DNA from: Arthrobacter sp. 9AX
GTDB lineage: Bacteria; Actinomycetota; Actinomycetes; Actinomycetales; Micrococcaceae
Reading direction: 5' to 3'
Assembly (NCBI RefSeq): GCF_902506095.1
Contig: NZ_LR733293.1
Coordinates: forward strand, 3,140,487 to 3,204,486
Length of the DNA stretch: 64,000 nt
Shown in pieces: positions 41,057-50,273 of this stretch (within the stretch, counting starts at the first letter, position 1; each line of letters opens with the position of its first letter). The notes beneath the pieces are model-generated. The model did no database searches and was not told where the DNA came from. It saw nothing but the letters and a program-made list of their open reading frames with translations. The translations under genes were made by a program, and so were the position numbers.

Positions 41057-42649
41057 CTACCGTAACGGCTGGGTGTGACTATTACGTTTCCGGACCCCAG
41101 AGTTACTAAGCGTGCTTACTTTACCCCACACTTGAGGTAAAGAGTCGGCGATTCCGCCAGCAGCGATCGGGCCGCCGGAGTTCGTGTCCGACGCCGCCCT
41201 CCCGGCTCTGCCGTGCAGCGCCGCTCCCAGCGCGGCCACCGCAGCCCAGCCTGCCTCAGGCGCCAGACCAACCTCATGAAAGCGTTCGACGTCGGGGGCC
41301 GCTTGGGTGAGCAGCGCACCGATGATGCCCGCGAGCACGTCGCCGCTGCCGGCAGTGGCGAGCCACGGCGTCCCGTCCGCCTGGCTGAAGACATCCCCTC
41401 CCGGTGCGGCCACCAGCGTTGTGGCCCCCTTGAGCAGGACGGTGGCACCGGTCAAGGCGGCGGCCCGGCGGACAGCGGCAAGGGTTCCGGCTTCCACCGC
41501 CGGGCGGTCCCCATCGCGGCCGAGCCTTGCCAGCAGTGCGGCGAGTTCGCCCGCATGCGGGGTGAGGACCACGTGGGGGGCCAGTGCGTCGGGCAGGGCG
41601 GGCAGGGCGCCGGCATCGGCAACCACCGGCAGGCCGGACGCTACGGCGTCCCGGGCGCGCTGCAGCTGGTCATGGTCCCCCGGCCCCATTCCGGAGCCCA
41701 CCAGCCAGGCCTGGACGCGGTTGTCGGCCACCGCGCCGCTGCTGCAGACCACTTCGGGGCAGGATTGCCGCACCAGGTCCGCGACCTCCGGCGGCCCGAG
41801 GTAGCGCACCATTCCCACGCCAGCGGCCAGGGCGCCGCGGCAGGCAAGGACGGCGGCGCCCGGGTAGTCTGCGGAGCCGGCAACCACGCCCAGGACTCCG
41901 CGCGAGTATTTGTGCGCCCGCCGCGCCGGGTGCGGCAGGAGGCGGGCCATGTCCATGTCTTCGAGCCGGCGCAGCTCCGGGGTTTCCAGGTGGTCTTCGA
42001 TGCCGATGGTGACGACTTCCACGCGGCCCGCAAAGTCGGCGCCGGGATCCGCGAGCAGGCCTGATTTGGCAGCTCCGAATGTCACGGTGAGGTCCGCGGG
42101 AAGTACCGGTTCCGAGACTGCGCCGGTATCGGCATCCACGCCGCTGGGCAGGTCGCAGGCCACCACAAAGCCCTGGCCGTGTTGTGTCCGGGCCTCCGCG
42201 ATGGCTTGGACGAGGTTGGCGGCGCTCCCCCGCAGGCCGCCTTTGGCACCCGTCCCCAGCACAGCATCAATCACCACGGCGGCGTCCGCCGCTTCGGCGG
42301 CCAACTCAGCGAGTGCCGTTTCACTCAGGTGCCGGACCCGGCCGCCTGCCCGCCCAAAAGCAGCCAAGGCCTGGGGATGGGCAGCGTCTGCGGTGAGTAC
42401 CGCCGTCGTACGCATTCCCCGGCCGGCGAGGAATGCGGCGGCGTACAGGCCGTCTCCGCCGTTGTTGCCTTTGCCGGTGAGCACGGCGACGCGGGCGCCG
42501 TAGGTGCGGAGGCCGCGGGCCTTCAGCTCCCGGATGACGGCGTGGGCCAGACCGTGGGCGGCGCGCTGCATGAGGACATCACCAAGGCCGGCAGCGAGGA
42601 GGGGTTCCTCGGCGTGCCGGACCTGCGTTCCGGTGTAGGCGCTGATCAC
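41057..42649 (-). CDS. nnr: Bifunctional NAD(P)H-hydrate epimerase/dehydratase
   Basis: This 530-residue repair enzyme restores NAD(P)H from its hydrated form. The N-terminal YjeF_N epimerase domain carries GKGNNGGDGLYAAAFL and ACDLPSGVDADTG. The C-terminal carbohydrate-kinase-like ADP/ATP-dependent dehydratase carries LTPHAGELAALLARLG and T-A-G-S-G-D-V-L-A-G. The GTG start lies 25 bp after the acpS stop. This is the usual actinobacterial acpS-nnr pairing. Confidence 0.94.
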   Translation of the reverse strand: MISAYTGTQVRHAEEPLLAAGLGDVLMQRAAHGLAHAVIRELKARGLRTYGARVAVLTGKGNNGGDGLYAAAFLAGRGMRTTAVLTADAAHPQALAAFGRAGGRVRHLSETALAELAAEAADAAVVIDAVLGTGAKGGLRGSAANLVQAIAEARTQHGQGFVVACDLPSGVDADTGAVSEPVLPADLTVTFGAAKSGLLADPGADFAGRVEVVTIGIEDHLETPELRRLEDMDMARLLPHPARRAHKYSRGVLGVVAGSADYPGAAVLACRGALAAGVGMVRYLGPPEVADLVRQSCPEVVCSSGAVADNRVQAWLVGSGMGPGDHDQLQRARDAVASGLPVVADAGALPALPDALAPHVVLTPHAGELAALLARLGRDGDRPAVEAGTLAAVRRAAALTGATVLLKGATTLVAAPGGDVFSQADGTPWLATAGSGDVLAGIIGALLTQAAPDVERFHEVGLAPEAGWAAVAALGAALHGRAGRAASDTNSGGPIAAGGIADSLPQVWGKVSTLSNSGVRKRNSHTQPLR

Positions 42650-42674
42650 GGTGTCGGTGGCGTCGGCCCGCCGG

Positions 42675-43022
42675 TCAGCCTTCCGCCACGACAGTGGCCG
42701 TGGCGATGCCGCCGTCGTGGCTGATGGAGAGGTGCCAGCGCTTGACGCCCTTGGCCTCGGCGACGGCCAGGACCGTGCCTTTGACCTGGACGGTGGGCCC
42801 GTTGTGGTCCAGGCCGATCCAGCAGTCCTGCCAGTTCATGCCGGCCGGCGCACCGAGGACCTTGGCCACTGCTTCCTTCGCGGCGAACCGCGCGGCCAGG
42901 GACCGGGTGTTCAGCTCGCGCTCGGCGGGAACGAACAGCCGGTCACGCAGGCCGGGGGTGCGCTCAAGCTGGCGGCCAAACCGCTCGATGTCTACAACGT
43001 CTACGCCAATGCCAACAATCAT
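42675..43022 (-). CDS. acpS: Holo-[acyl-carrier-protein] synthase
   Basis: This 115-residue enzyme attaches phosphopantetheine from CoA to acyl carrier protein. The two Mg-binding motifs are present: [12 protein letters not shown] at the N-terminus and [13 protein letters not shown] near residue 50. The late SISHDGG is typical. The ATG has TAGAAT 7 nt upstream, so it probably has its own leaderless promoter after the glmS terminator. Confidence 0.95.
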   Translation of the reverse strand: MIVGIGVDVVDIERFGRQLERTPGLRDRLFVPAERELNTRSLAARFAAKEAVAKVLGAPAGMNWQDCWIGLDHNGPTVQVKGTVLAVAEAKGVKRWHLSISHDGGIATATVVAEG

Positions 43023-43029
43023 GCGGCTT

Positions 43030-43035
43030 ATTCTA
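43030..43035 (-). promoter_or_regulatory. -10 element, probable leaderless start of acpS
   Basis: TAGAAT lies 7 nt before the ATG at 43022. Confidence 0.6.
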
Positions 43036-43087
43036 CGGTGACGCCCGTTACCCTCCCTGCCACCGCGCAGCGCAGGAGCCGTTAAAA

Positions 43088-43123
43088 GCGGAAACCCCGG
43101 GCTGTTGGGCCTGGGGTTTCCGC
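43088..43123 (-). terminator. Rho-independent terminator of glmS
   Basis: GCGGAAACCCC / GGGGTTTCCGC form an 11-bp stem 17 bp past the glmS stop; TTTT follows on the minus strand. Confidence 0.85.
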
Positions 43124-43139
43124 TGTCCGTGAAAACCGG

Positions 43140-45026
43140 TTACTCGACCGTGACGCTCTTGGCGAGGTTGCGCGGCTGGTCCACGTCGTAGCCCTTGGCT
43201 GCGGCGAGTTCCGCGGCGAAGATCTGCAGCGGGACGGTGGTCAGCAGCGGCATGAGCAGGGTGGGGGTCTCGGGGACGTAGAAGACGTGCTCGGCGTAGG
43301 CCTTCACGGCTTCGTCGCCTTCCTCGGCGATGACCAGGGTGCGGGCGCCGCGGGCGCGGACTTCCTGGATGTTGCTGATCACCTTGGCGTGCAGCGATTC
43401 GCGGCCGCGCGGGGACGGGACGATCACGAACACCGGCTGGCCTTCATCGATCAGGGCGATGGGGCCGTGCTTGAGCTCGCCGGCGGCGAAGCCCTCGGCG
43501 TGGATGTACGCGATTTCCTTGAGCTTCAGCGCGCCTTCGAGGGCTACCGGGTAGCCCACGTGCCGGCCCAGGAACAGCACCGACTTCTCGTTCGCCATGC
43601 TCCGGGCGAGCTCGCGCAGCGGGCCCGCGCCGTCCAGGATGGTCTGGATCTTTTCCGGGATCTTGGACAGGTCCGCCAGGACGTCCTTGATCTGGCCGGA
43701 GAAGATGTTGCCGCGCAGCTGGGCCAGATACATGCCGAGCAGGTACGCGGCGGTGATCTGGGCGAGGAACGCCTTGGTGGAGGCCACCGCGATCTCCGGG
43801 CCGGCGTGCGTGTACAGCACGGCGTCGGACTCGCGCGGGATGGTGGAGCCGTTGGTGTTGCAGATCGAGATGGTCTTCGCGCCCTGCTCACGGGCGTAGC
43901 GGACGGCCATCAGGGTGTCCATGGTCTCGCCGGACTGGCTGATGGAGACCACCAGGGTGTTCTGGTCCAGAATGGGATCGCGGTAGCGGAACTCGTGGGC
44001 GAGCTCCACCTCCGTGGGGATCCGGCACCAGTTCTCGATCGCGTACTTGGCCACGGTGCCGGCGTACGCGGCGGTACCGCAGGCCAGCACGATGATCTTG
44101 TTAACCTGCTTCAGCAGTTCCGGGTCGATCCGGATCTCATCAAGGGTCAGCTTGCCGTCCAGGTCGGATCGGCCCAGCAGCGTCTGCGCCACGGCGTCGG
44201 GCTGGTCATGGATTTCCTTCTCCATGAACGAGCTGAAGCCGCCCTTCTCGGCAGAAGCGGGGTCCCAGTCCACGTGGTATTCCTTGCCCGCGGCCGGGTT
44301 GCCGAAGAAATCGGTGATCTCCACCGTATCCGCGGTGATGGTGACGATCTGGTCCTGGCCCAGCTCTACCGCGCGGCGGGTGTAGTCGATGAACCCTGAC
44401 ACGTCCGAACCGAGGAAGTTCTCGCCCTCGCCCAGGCCCACCACCAAGGGTGAGTTGCGGCGGGCCGCTACCACGACGTCCGGCTGGTCAGCGTGGACCG
44501 CGAGGAGCGTGAAGGCGCCCTCGAGCCGCTGGCAGGCCAGTTCCATGGCGCGGGTCAGGCGACCGTTGGAGGCATCGCCGTCGAGCTTGTTCCGGAAGAT
44601 GTCCGCCAGCAGCGCCGCGGCCACCTCGGTGTCCGTTTCGGAGAGGAAGGTGACGCCCTTTTCGACCAGCTCAAGCTTGAGCTCGGCAAAGTTTTCGATG
44701 ATGCCGTTGTGGATCACGGCGAGCCTGCCGTCGTCGGCCAGGTGCGGGTGCGCGTTCCGGTCCGTCGGCCCGCCGTGGGTGGCCCAGCGGGTGTGCCCGA
44801 TGCCGGTCACCGTTTCCGGCAGCGGGCGCTCCTCCAGTTCGGCGAGCAGGTTGCTCAGCTTCCCCGACTTCTTGCGGGACTCAATCAAACCCTGGGACAC
44901 AACAGCGACCCCTGCGGAGTCGTAGCCCCGGTACTCCAGGCGGCGCAGTCCTTCAAGAACCACGTCCAGCGCACTGTGACTTCCGCCGTTAACAGAACGG
45001 CCCACGTATCCTACGATTCCACACAT
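43140..45026 (-). CDS. glmS: Glucosamine-fructose-6-phosphate aminotransferase
   Basis: GlmS makes glucosamine-6-phosphate from fructose-6-phosphate and glutamine, opening UDP-GlcNAc synthesis. The 628-residue protein starts M-C-G-I-V-G-Y-V-G with the N-terminal nucleophile cysteine of the glutaminase domain. Two SIS isomerase domains follow ([15 protein letters not shown]), and it ends [13 protein letters not shown]. No glmS ribozyme-type leader can exist here, because TAGTCT lies only 7 nt before the ATG and implies a leaderless mRNA. Confidence 0.97.
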   Translation of the reverse strand: MCGIVGYVGRSVNGGSHSALDVVLEGLRRLEYRGYDSAGVAVVSQGLIESRKKSGKLSNLLAELEERPLPETVTGIGHTRWATHGGPTDRNAHPHLADDGRLAVIHNGIIENFAELKLELVEKGVTFLSETDTEVAAALLADIFRNKLDGDASNGRLTRAMELACQRLEGAFTLLAVHADQPDVVVAARRNSPLVVGLGEGENFLGSDVSGFIDYTRRAVELGQDQIVTITADTVEITDFFGNPAAGKEYHVDWDPASAEKGGFSSFMEKEIHDQPDAVAQTLLGRSDLDGKLTLDEIRIDPELLKQVNKIIVLACGTAAYAGTVAKYAIENWCRIPTEVELAHEFRYRDPILDQNTLVVSISQSGETMDTLMAVRYAREQGAKTISICNTNGSTIPRESDAVLYTHAGPEIAVASTKAFLAQITAAYLLGMYLAQLRGNIFSGQIKDVLADLSKIPEKIQTILDGAGPLRELARSMANEKSVLFLGRHVGYPVALEGALKLKEIAYIHAEGFAAGELKHGPIALIDEGQPVFVIVPSPRGRESLHAKVISNIQEVRARGARTLVIAEEGDEAVKAYAEHVFYVPETPTLLMPLLTTVPLQIFAAELAAAKGYDVDQPRNLAKSVTVE

Positions 45027-45033
45027 AGGCTCA

Positions 45034-45039
45034 AGACTA
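45034..45039 (-). promoter_or_regulatory. -10 element, probable leaderless start of glmS
   Basis: TAGTCT lies 7 nt before the ATG at 45026. Confidence 0.6.
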
Positions 45040-45149
45040 TCGGCAGGGGCCGCCAGATCTAAACCAGGCAGCCGTGCACAGGGCCGCTTGTGTTGCGTTC
45101 AACAGTGCGCGCCAGGCTGCCCGCATTTCGCTCTCAGCCGGGCTGGGGG

Positions 45150-45155
45150 CAGAAT
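45150..45155 (+). promoter_or_regulatory. -10 element, probable leaderless start of coaA
   Basis: CAGAAT lies 7 nt before the GTG at 45163. The nearest G-rich stretch is too far upstream for a Shine-Dalgarno. Confidence 0.5.
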
Positions 45156-45162
45156 CTCTAAA

Positions 45163-46128
45163 GTGACTGTGCAACGCAACGAAGCGAACGGCGAAGGTGT
45201 TTCCCCGTTCGTTGAGCTGGACCGGCAGACCTGGTCCCGGCTCGCAGACGAGATGGAACAGCCTCTTAACGAGGAGGACATCTTCCGTCTCCGCGGCCTT
45301 GGCGACCCCCTGGACCTGAAGGAAGTCCGGGAGGTCTATCTGCCGCTCTCCAGGCTCCTCCACCTGTATGTCGAGGCGGCCGGCCAGTTGCATGCCGCCA
45401 CCACCACCTTCCTGGGCGAGCAGACCCAGCGCACCCCCTTCGTGATCGGCGTGGCAGGCTCTGTCGCTGTGGGCAAGTCCACCATTGCCCGAGTGCTCCG
45501 CGAGATGCTGCGGCGCTGGCCCGGCACCCCGAACGTGGAACTGATCACCACGGACGGTTTCCTGTACCCGCTGGCCGAGCTGAAGCGGCGGCAGCTGCTG
45601 GAGCGCAAGGGCTTCCCGGAGTCATATGACCGCCGTGCGCTGCTGCGTTTTGTGAGCGAAATCAAGAGCGGTGCCGAGGAAGTGCGGGCGCCCTGGTACT
45701 CGCATGTCACCTACGACATCGTCCCCGGCAAGGAAGTGGTGGTCCGCCGCCCCGACGTGCTGATTGTTGAAGGGCTGAACGTGCTGGCCCCGGCGCGGCC
45801 CCGGCATGACGGCAAACAGGGGCTGGCGCTGAGTGATTTCTTCGACTTCTCCATATATGTGGATGCCAAAACCTCCTACATTGAGGAATGGTACGTGGAC
45901 AGGTTCCGCAAGCTGCGCAGCACGGCGTTCGCTCAGCCGGAGTCCTACTTCCACCGGTACGCGAGCCTCTCCGACGACGAAGCCGAAAGCACTGCACGGG
46001 ACATCTGGAAGCGCATCAACGAGCCCAACCTGGAGGAGAACGTCCTCCCCACGCGTGGCCGGGCCCAGCTGGTGCTCACCAAAGAAGCGGACCATTCCAT
46101 CCGCCGCATGCTGCTCCGGAAGGTCTAG
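45163..46128 (+). CDS. coaA: Pantothenate kinase (type I)
   Basis: CoaA phosphorylates pantothenate in the first step of CoA synthesis. The 321-residue protein has the P-loop [36 protein letters not shown] and [14 protein letters not shown], all hallmarks of prokaryotic type I kinases. GTG 45163 was chosen from family length and the CAGAAT hexamer 7 nt upstream. It is divergent from glmS and followed 5 bp later by a VanY-type carboxypeptidase. Confidence 0.95.
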   Translation: MTVQRNEANGEGVSPFVELDRQTWSRLADEMEQPLNEEDIFRLRGLGDPLDLKEVREVYLPLSRLLHLYVEAAGQLHAATTTFLGEQTQRTPFVIGVAGSVAVGKSTIARVLREMLRRWPGTPNVELITTDGFLYPLAELKRRQLLERKGFPESYDRRALLRFVSEIKSGAEEVRAPWYSHVTYDIVPGKEVVVRRPDVLIVEGLNVLAPARPRHDGKQGLALSDFFDFSIYVDAKTSYIEEWYVDRFRKLRSTAFAQPESYFHRYASLSDDEAESTARDIWKRINEPNLEENVLPTRGRAQLVLTKEADHSIRRMLLRKV

Positions 46129-46133
46129 CACAG

Positions 46134-47003
46134 GTGTGCTACCACTGCCCACCTACTTCCGGACCCGGGGAGGCGGCAACCACCCGGCGCACCTTCGCCC
46201 GCTTCCTCGCGGTGGGGGCAGGACTAACTGTTTTGACTGCCTGCACGCCTGAAGCACCCAAGGCGGTGGCGCCGTCGTCGGCCTCCCCTTCCGCGTCACC
46301 CTCTATCTCCTCGGCGACTACGACGGCGGAGGCGGCCACTCCGGCTCCCCCGCCTTCTGAGCCGTCCCCCACGCCGTCGCCCTCCTCTGCCCTGCCGCGG
46401 CAGTACTCGCTCACTGACCCGGCGAGCCCGTGGCTGGTGGTCAACAAGCGCCGGCCGCTTGTTCCCGCGGACTATGTCCCGACGGACCTGGTGCAGCCCG
46501 CCGTGGCGACCACCGCGTCCGGCGAGTCCGTGCTGCTGAACGGCACGACGGCGGCCGCGGCCGAGTCGATGTTCGCGGCGGCCGCGCAGCAAGGGGTGGC
46601 GATGGTCCTGGCGAGCGGCTACCGGTCCTATACGACGCAGGTGGCCACCTACAACGGATATGTCGCCTCGCGCGGGCAGGCCGACGCGGATACGGCCAGC
46701 GCGCGGCCCGGCTACTCGGAGCACCAGACCGGCTGGGCGTTCGACATTGCCGACGGCGGAGGAGCGTGTGCTTTCCAGCCGTGCTTCGCGGAACAGCCCG
46801 CGGCGGTGTGGGCGAAGGCGAACGGTCACCGGTTCGGGTTTGTGGTGCGGTATCCGTGGATGTTCCACCCCATCACCGGCTACTACTACGAGCCCTGGCA
46901 CCTGCGGTACGTCGGAGTGGAGGCGGCCACGGACATGGCGAACCGCGGCATCAACACGCTGGAGGAGTACTTCGGCATCGAGGCGGCACCGGGGTATTTA
47001 TGA
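46134..47003 (+). CDS. D-alanyl-D-alanine carboxypeptidase, VanY family, Tat lipoprotein
   Basis: This 289-residue exported zinc peptidase trims D-Ala from peptidoglycan stem peptides. The N-terminus has the twin-arginine sequence T-R-R-T-F-A-R-F-L, a hydrophobic stretch and the lipobox V-L-T-A-C. A Ser/Pro/Ala linker of some 70 residues follows. The catalytic domain shows SGYRSYTTQ, the zinc motif S-E-H-Q-T-G-W-A-F-D, and E-P-W-H-L-R-Y-V. The GTG start is 5 bp after the coaA stop with AAGG nearby. This suggests co-transcription although the functions are unrelated. Confidence 0.9.
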   Translation: MCYHCPPTSGPGEAATTRRTFARFLAVGAGLTVLTACTPEAPKAVAPSSASPSASPSISSATTTAEAATPAPPPSEPSPTPSPSSALPRQYSLTDPASPWLVVNKRRPLVPADYVPTDLVQPAVATTASGESVLLNGTTAAAAESMFAAAAQQGVAMVLASGYRSYTTQVATYNGYVASRGQADADTASARPGYSEHQTGWAFDIADGGGACAFQPCFAEQPAAVWAKANGHRFGFVVRYPWMFHPITGYYYEPWHLRYVGVEAATDMANRGINTLEEYFGIEAAPGYL

Positions 47004-47013
47004 ACGGATGGGC

Positions 47014-47019
47014 TAGCGT
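47014..47019 (+). promoter_or_regulatory. -10 element, probable leaderless start of mscL
   Basis: TAGCGT lies 7 nt before the ATG at 47027, just past the end of the carboxypeptidase gene. Confidence 0.45.
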
Positions 47020-47026
47020 GATTCCT

Positions 47027-47431
47027 ATGCTTACAGGATTCAAGAACTTCATTATGAAGGGCAACGTTGTTGACCTTGCTGTTGCTGTCGTGATTGGCAC
47101 CGCATTCGGCGCCGTGGTGACGGCGCTGGTGAACAAGGTCCTGATGCCCTTTGTTGCCGCTATTGTGGGCTCCCCCAACTTCGACAGCTTCGCACGGGTC
47201 GAACTCAACGGCAACGCCATCGAGTTCGGCGTCCTGCTGACGGCAATCGTCAACTTCCTGCTGATTTCGGCCGCCATTTACTTCGTTGTGGTGATGCCGA
47301 TGAACCTGATGATCGAACGCCGGAACCGCCGGCTGGGGATCAACCAGGACGTGAAGAAGGAGTCGGCGGAGGACCCACAGATCGCGCTTCTCACGGAGAT
47401 CCGCGATGCGCTGAAGGAACGCAGCCTGTAA
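47027..47431 (+). CDS. mscL: Large-conductance mechanosensitive channel
   Basis: This 134-residue membrane channel opens under high tension to release solutes on osmotic downshock. The N-terminus FKNFIMKGNVVDLAVAVVIG, the second helix FLLISAAIYFVVVMPMNLMI and a charged C-terminal helix match MscL. The ATG at 47027 best fits the family N-terminus and has TAGCGT 7 nt upstream. An ATG at 47000 overlaps the carboxypeptidase stop (ATGA) and would add nine residues by coupling; both could operate. Confidence 0.94.
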   Translation: MLTGFKNFIMKGNVVDLAVAVVIGTAFGAVVTALVNKVLMPFVAAIVGSPNFDSFARVELNGNAIEFGVLLTAIVNFLLISAAIYFVVVMPMNLMIERRNRRLGINQDVKKESAEDPQIALLTEIRDALKERSL

Positions 47432-47445
47432 CTTACTGCACTTAC

Positions 47446-47484
47446 AAAAGCGGCCCGGCTCCTGACGGAGGCGGGCCGCTTTTG
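47446..47484. terminator. Bidirectional terminator between mscL and glmM
   Basis: AAAAGCGGCCCG / CGGGCCGCTTTT form a 12-bp perfect stem between two converging genes. Confidence 0.9.
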
Positions 47485-47495
47485 TTTGGTCTGGG

Positions 47496-48857
47496 TTATT
47501 CGGAGACAAGTTCCAGGGCGAGCTCTGCACGGACCACCTGGGCGAGGTGCTCGGCGATGGACTGCGCGGTTTCTTCGTCAGCTGCTTCCACCATCACGCG
47601 GACCACGGGTTCGGTGCCGGAGGGGCGGAGCAGAACGCGGCCGGTGTCACCCAGGGCGGCTTCGGCGGCGGCTACGGCCTGGGCCAGGACTTCGTTGCTG
47701 CGCACCTTGGTGCGGTCCACGCCCTTAACGTTGATGAGCACCTGCGGGAGCTTGGTCATTACCGTGGCGAGTTCCTTGAGCGGCTTCCCGGTGAGTGCAA
47801 TCTGGGCGGCGAGCTGCAGGCCGGTGAGGACGCCGTCACCCGTGGTGGCGTGGTCGGCGAAGATGACGTGGCCGGACTGTTCGCCGCCCAGGTTGAACCC
47901 GCCGTCGCGCATTTCCTCGAGGACGTAGCGGTCCCCCACGGCCGTTTCGCGGATGCTGATGCCCGCGTCCCGCAGGGCGATCTTCAGGCCGAGGTTGCTC
48001 ATCACCGTGGCGACCAGGACATCGTCCCTGAGTTTGCCGGACTTTTTCAGGGCCAGCGCGAGGATGGCCATGATCTGGTCACCGTCCACCTCATTGCCTT
48101 CGTGGTCCACGGCGAGGCAGCGGTCCGCGTCCCCGTCGTGGGCGATACCCAAGTCAGCGTGATACTTCACCACAGCTTCCTTGAGGGGGCCGAGATGGGT
48201 GGAGCCAACCCCGTCGTTGATGTTGTGGCCGTCCGGGTCGGCCCCGATGACGACGACGTCAGCGCCGGCGTCCTTGAAGACCTGCGGGGAGCAGCCGCTC
48301 GCGGCGCCGTGGGCGCAGTCGAGGACCACCTTGAGGCCCTCAAGGTTGTGCGGGAGCGTCTGGAGAAGATGGACGATGTAGCGGTCCTCGGCGTCGGAGA
48401 AGCGCTGGATGCGCCCGACGTCTGCACCCACCGGGCGGACCGCTTCCTTGGACATCTGCGCCTCGATGGCGTCCTCCACTTCATCGGGGAGCTTCTGGCC
48501 GCCGCGCGCGAAGAACTTGATGCCGTTGTCCGGAGCCGGGTTGTGGGAGGCGGAGATCATCACGCCGAAGTCCGCGTCCAGGTCGGCCACGAGATAGGCC
48601 GCCGCGGGGGTGGGGAGAACACCCGCGTCATAGACATCAACGCCAGAGCTGGAGAGCCCGGCCTCCACGGCGGCGGCGATGAATTCGCCGCTGGCCCGCG
48701 GGTCACGGGCCACCACGGCGCGCGGCCGGGAGCCGTTGGAGTTGCGGTCGTGGCCGAGCACGACGGCGGCCGCCTGGGCCAGCTGCATGGCAAGCTCCGC
48801 GGTCAACAGACCGTTCGCCAGGCCCCGGACACCATCAGTTCCAAATAATCTAGACAC
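47496..48857 (-). CDS. glmM: Phosphoglucosamine mutase
   Basis: GlmM interconverts glucosamine-6- and -1-phosphate on the way to UDP-GlcNAc. The 453-residue protein has [10 protein letters not shown] at the N-terminus, the phosphoserine loop [18 protein letters not shown], the metal loop H-D-G-D-A-D-R-C and the C-terminal R-P-S-G-T-E-P. The GTG start has TAGACT 6 nt upstream and lies within a 23-bp dyad. It lies 135 bp downstream of rpsI on the same strand, past the probable rpsI terminator. Confidence 0.96.
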   Translation of the reverse strand: MSRLFGTDGVRGLANGLLTAELAMQLAQAAAVVLGHDRNSNGSRPRAVVARDPRASGEFIAAAVEAGLSSSGVDVYDAGVLPTPAAAYLVADLDADFGVMISASHNPAPDNGIKFFARGGQKLPDEVEDAIEAQMSKEAVRPVGADVGRIQRFSDAEDRYIVHLLQTLPHNLEGLKVVLDCAHGAASGCSPQVFKDAGADVVVIGADPDGHNINDGVGSTHLGPLKEAVVKYHADLGIAHDGDADRCLAVDHEGNEVDGDQIMAILALALKKSGKLRDDVLVATVMSNLGLKIALRDAGISIRETAVGDRYVLEEMRDGGFNLGGEQSGHVIFADHATTGDGVLTGLQLAAQIALTGKPLKELATVMTKLPQVLINVKGVDRTKVRSNEVLAQAVAAAEAALGDTGRVLLRPSGTEPVVRVMVEAADEETAQSIAEHLAQVVRAELALELVSE

Positions 48858-48871
48858 CGGTCAAGTCTAGA
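48849..48871. promoter_or_regulatory. Dyad covering the glmM -10 and start codon
   Basis: TCTAGAC-N9-GTCTAGA is a perfect 7-bp inverted repeat centred on ACCGGT. It contains the whole glmM -10 (48864-48869) and its GTG. Confidence 0.6.
48864..48869 (-). promoter_or_regulatory. -10 element, probable leaderless start of glmM
   Basis: TAGACT lies 6 nt before the GTG at 48857. The stretch TAGACTTGACCGGTG repeats, with one base changed, at the EamA gene start. Confidence 0.6.
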
Positions 48872-48945
48872 GGATGGGTACGGGGAGGCTTGAAACGGCA
48901 GGTCAGCAGTCAATTGGGCGTCGTAGCAAACCCGCTGTTAACGGC

Positions 48946-48980
48946 AGAAGCCCGCCCCGCCAATGGCGGAACGGGCTTCT
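48946..48980 (-). terminator. Probable terminator of rplM-rpsI
   Basis: AGAAGCCCG / CGGGCTTCT form 9-bp arms, with an inner CCGCC/GGCGG stem, 13 bp past the rpsI stop; the T-tract is weak. Confidence 0.7.
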
Positions 48981-48992
48981 GGGCAAACGTGT

Positions 48993-49496
48993 TTAGCGCT
49001 TGGAGTACTGCTGGGCCTTGCGGGCCTTCTTGAGACCGGCCTTCTTACGCTCGATGACGCGGGCGTCGCGAGACAGGTAACCGGCCTTCTTCAGCGTGGC
49101 GCGGTTGTTCTCGACGTCGATCTCGTTCAGCGAACGGGCGATGCCGAGGCGCAGGGCGCCGGCCTGGCCGGAGATGCCTCCGCCGTGGATGCGGGCGATG
49201 ACGTCGTAGGCACCTTCGAGATCAAGGATCTTGAAGGGCTCGTTGACGTCCTGCTGGTGCAGCTTGTTCGGGAAGTAGTTGTCCAGCGCACGGCCGTTGA
49301 TGGTCCACTTGCCGGAGCCGGGGACAACGCGAACGCGTGCAACGGCTTCCTTGCGGCGGCCAACTGCTGCGCCGGCAACGGTCAGTGCCGGGCGCTCCTT
49401 CTTCGGCGCAGCTTCAGCAGCTGAGCTTTCAGACGTGTAGCTGGTCAGGGTTTCCTCGGCCTCGACGGCCTCGGTGGTCTCTTCGTTCTGAGCCAC
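48993..49496 (-). CDS. rpsI: 30S ribosomal protein S9
   Basis: This 167-residue protein has an acidic N-terminal extension of about 40 residues, common in actinobacteria. The S9 core follows ([37 protein letters not shown]), and it ends [12 protein letters not shown], the tail that reaches the P site. It lies 38 bp after rplM in the usual operon. Confidence 0.97.
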   Translation of the reverse strand: MAQNEETTEAVEAEETLTSYTSESSAAEAAPKKERPALTVAGAAVGRRKEAVARVRVVPGSGKWTINGRALDNYFPNKLHQQDVNEPFKILDLEGAYDVIARIHGGGISGQAGALRLGIARSLNEIDVENNRATLKKAGYLSRDARVIERKKAGLKKARKAQQYSKR

Positions 49497-49534
49497 GGTT
49501 CTCCTTGTATAGATAAGTTGTTTGGTGGCCAGGA

Positions 49535-49978
49535 CTACTGGGCGACCTGGGTGATTTCGAAAGTCTTGGGCTGCTGGGCGGCGTGCGGGTGCTCAGCACC
49601 GCGGTATACCTTCAGCTTGCCCAGCTGCTGTGCAGCGAGCGAGTTCTTGGGGAGCATTCCCTTGATGGCCTTCTCAACGGCGCGGACCGGGTTGGATTCC
49701 AGGAGTTCCGCGTAGTTGACGGAGGTCAGGCCGCCCGGGTAGCCGGAGTGGCGGTATGCGCGCTTCTGCTCCAGCTTGGCGCCGGTGAGGGCGACCTTTT
49801 CAGCGTTAATGATGATGACGAAGTCGCCCATGTCCATGTGGGATGCATAGGTGGCCTTGTGCTTGCCGCGCAGCAGGATTGCGGTCTGGCTTGCAAGACG
49901 ACCAAGGACAACGTCTGTGGCGTCAATGACGTGCCACTGGCGGTTGATATCGCCGGGCTTCGGGGTGTACGTACGCAC
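49535..49978 (-). CDS. rplM: 50S ribosomal protein L13
   Basis: This 147-residue protein has normal family length when started at GTG 49978, preceded by GAGG. The core is [33 protein letters not shown] and GMLPKN. An upstream in-frame ATG would add 19 atypical residues. First gene of rplM-rpsI; its promoter is recognisable 200 nt upstream. Confidence 0.97.
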   Translation of the reverse strand: MRTYTPKPGDINRQWHVIDATDVVLGRLASQTAILLRGKHKATYASHMDMGDFVIIINAEKVALTGAKLEQKRAYRHSGYPGGLTSVNYAELLESNPVRAVEKAIKGMLPKNSLAAQQLGKLKVYRGAEHPHAAQQPKTFEITQVAQ

Positions 49979-50184
49979 GGTGTTTGCCTCGTTCTTGTTC
50001 TGGCGTTCTTGTTTAGGTGTCACTAGCTCGTGCACCTACTGTCTGCGCGCTACCGGAACAGAGGTGAGGGCTCTATGTAACCAGTCATCCTGAGGTTCCG
50101 AATGTGCACGTTGAGTAGTCATCCTGCAACCGGATTCTCAAGCGGGCACGCACCATCGGAATAGGACACGCACAACGACTACCA

Positions 50185-50214
50185 AGATTAGCGCGTTAAG
50201 GGGTTCGGGGTCAA
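50185..50214 (-). promoter_or_regulatory. rplM-rpsI promoter
   Basis: -35 TTGACC and -10 TAATCT have an 18-bp spacer on the minus strand. This leaves a leader of roughly 200 nt before rplM, long enough for ribosomal autoregulation. Confidence 0.65.
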
Positions 50215-50273
50215 AATGGGGTAGCCGGATGCTGCGTCAGCGCTGACCGGCCTGACGGACGCAGGGGGTCGCA

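Noticed and set aside
45027..45162. glmS ribozyme or other riboswitch in the glmS leader
   Set aside because: The promoter hexamer lies 7 nt before the glmS ATG, leaving no leader, and glmS ribozymes are typical of Firmicutes.
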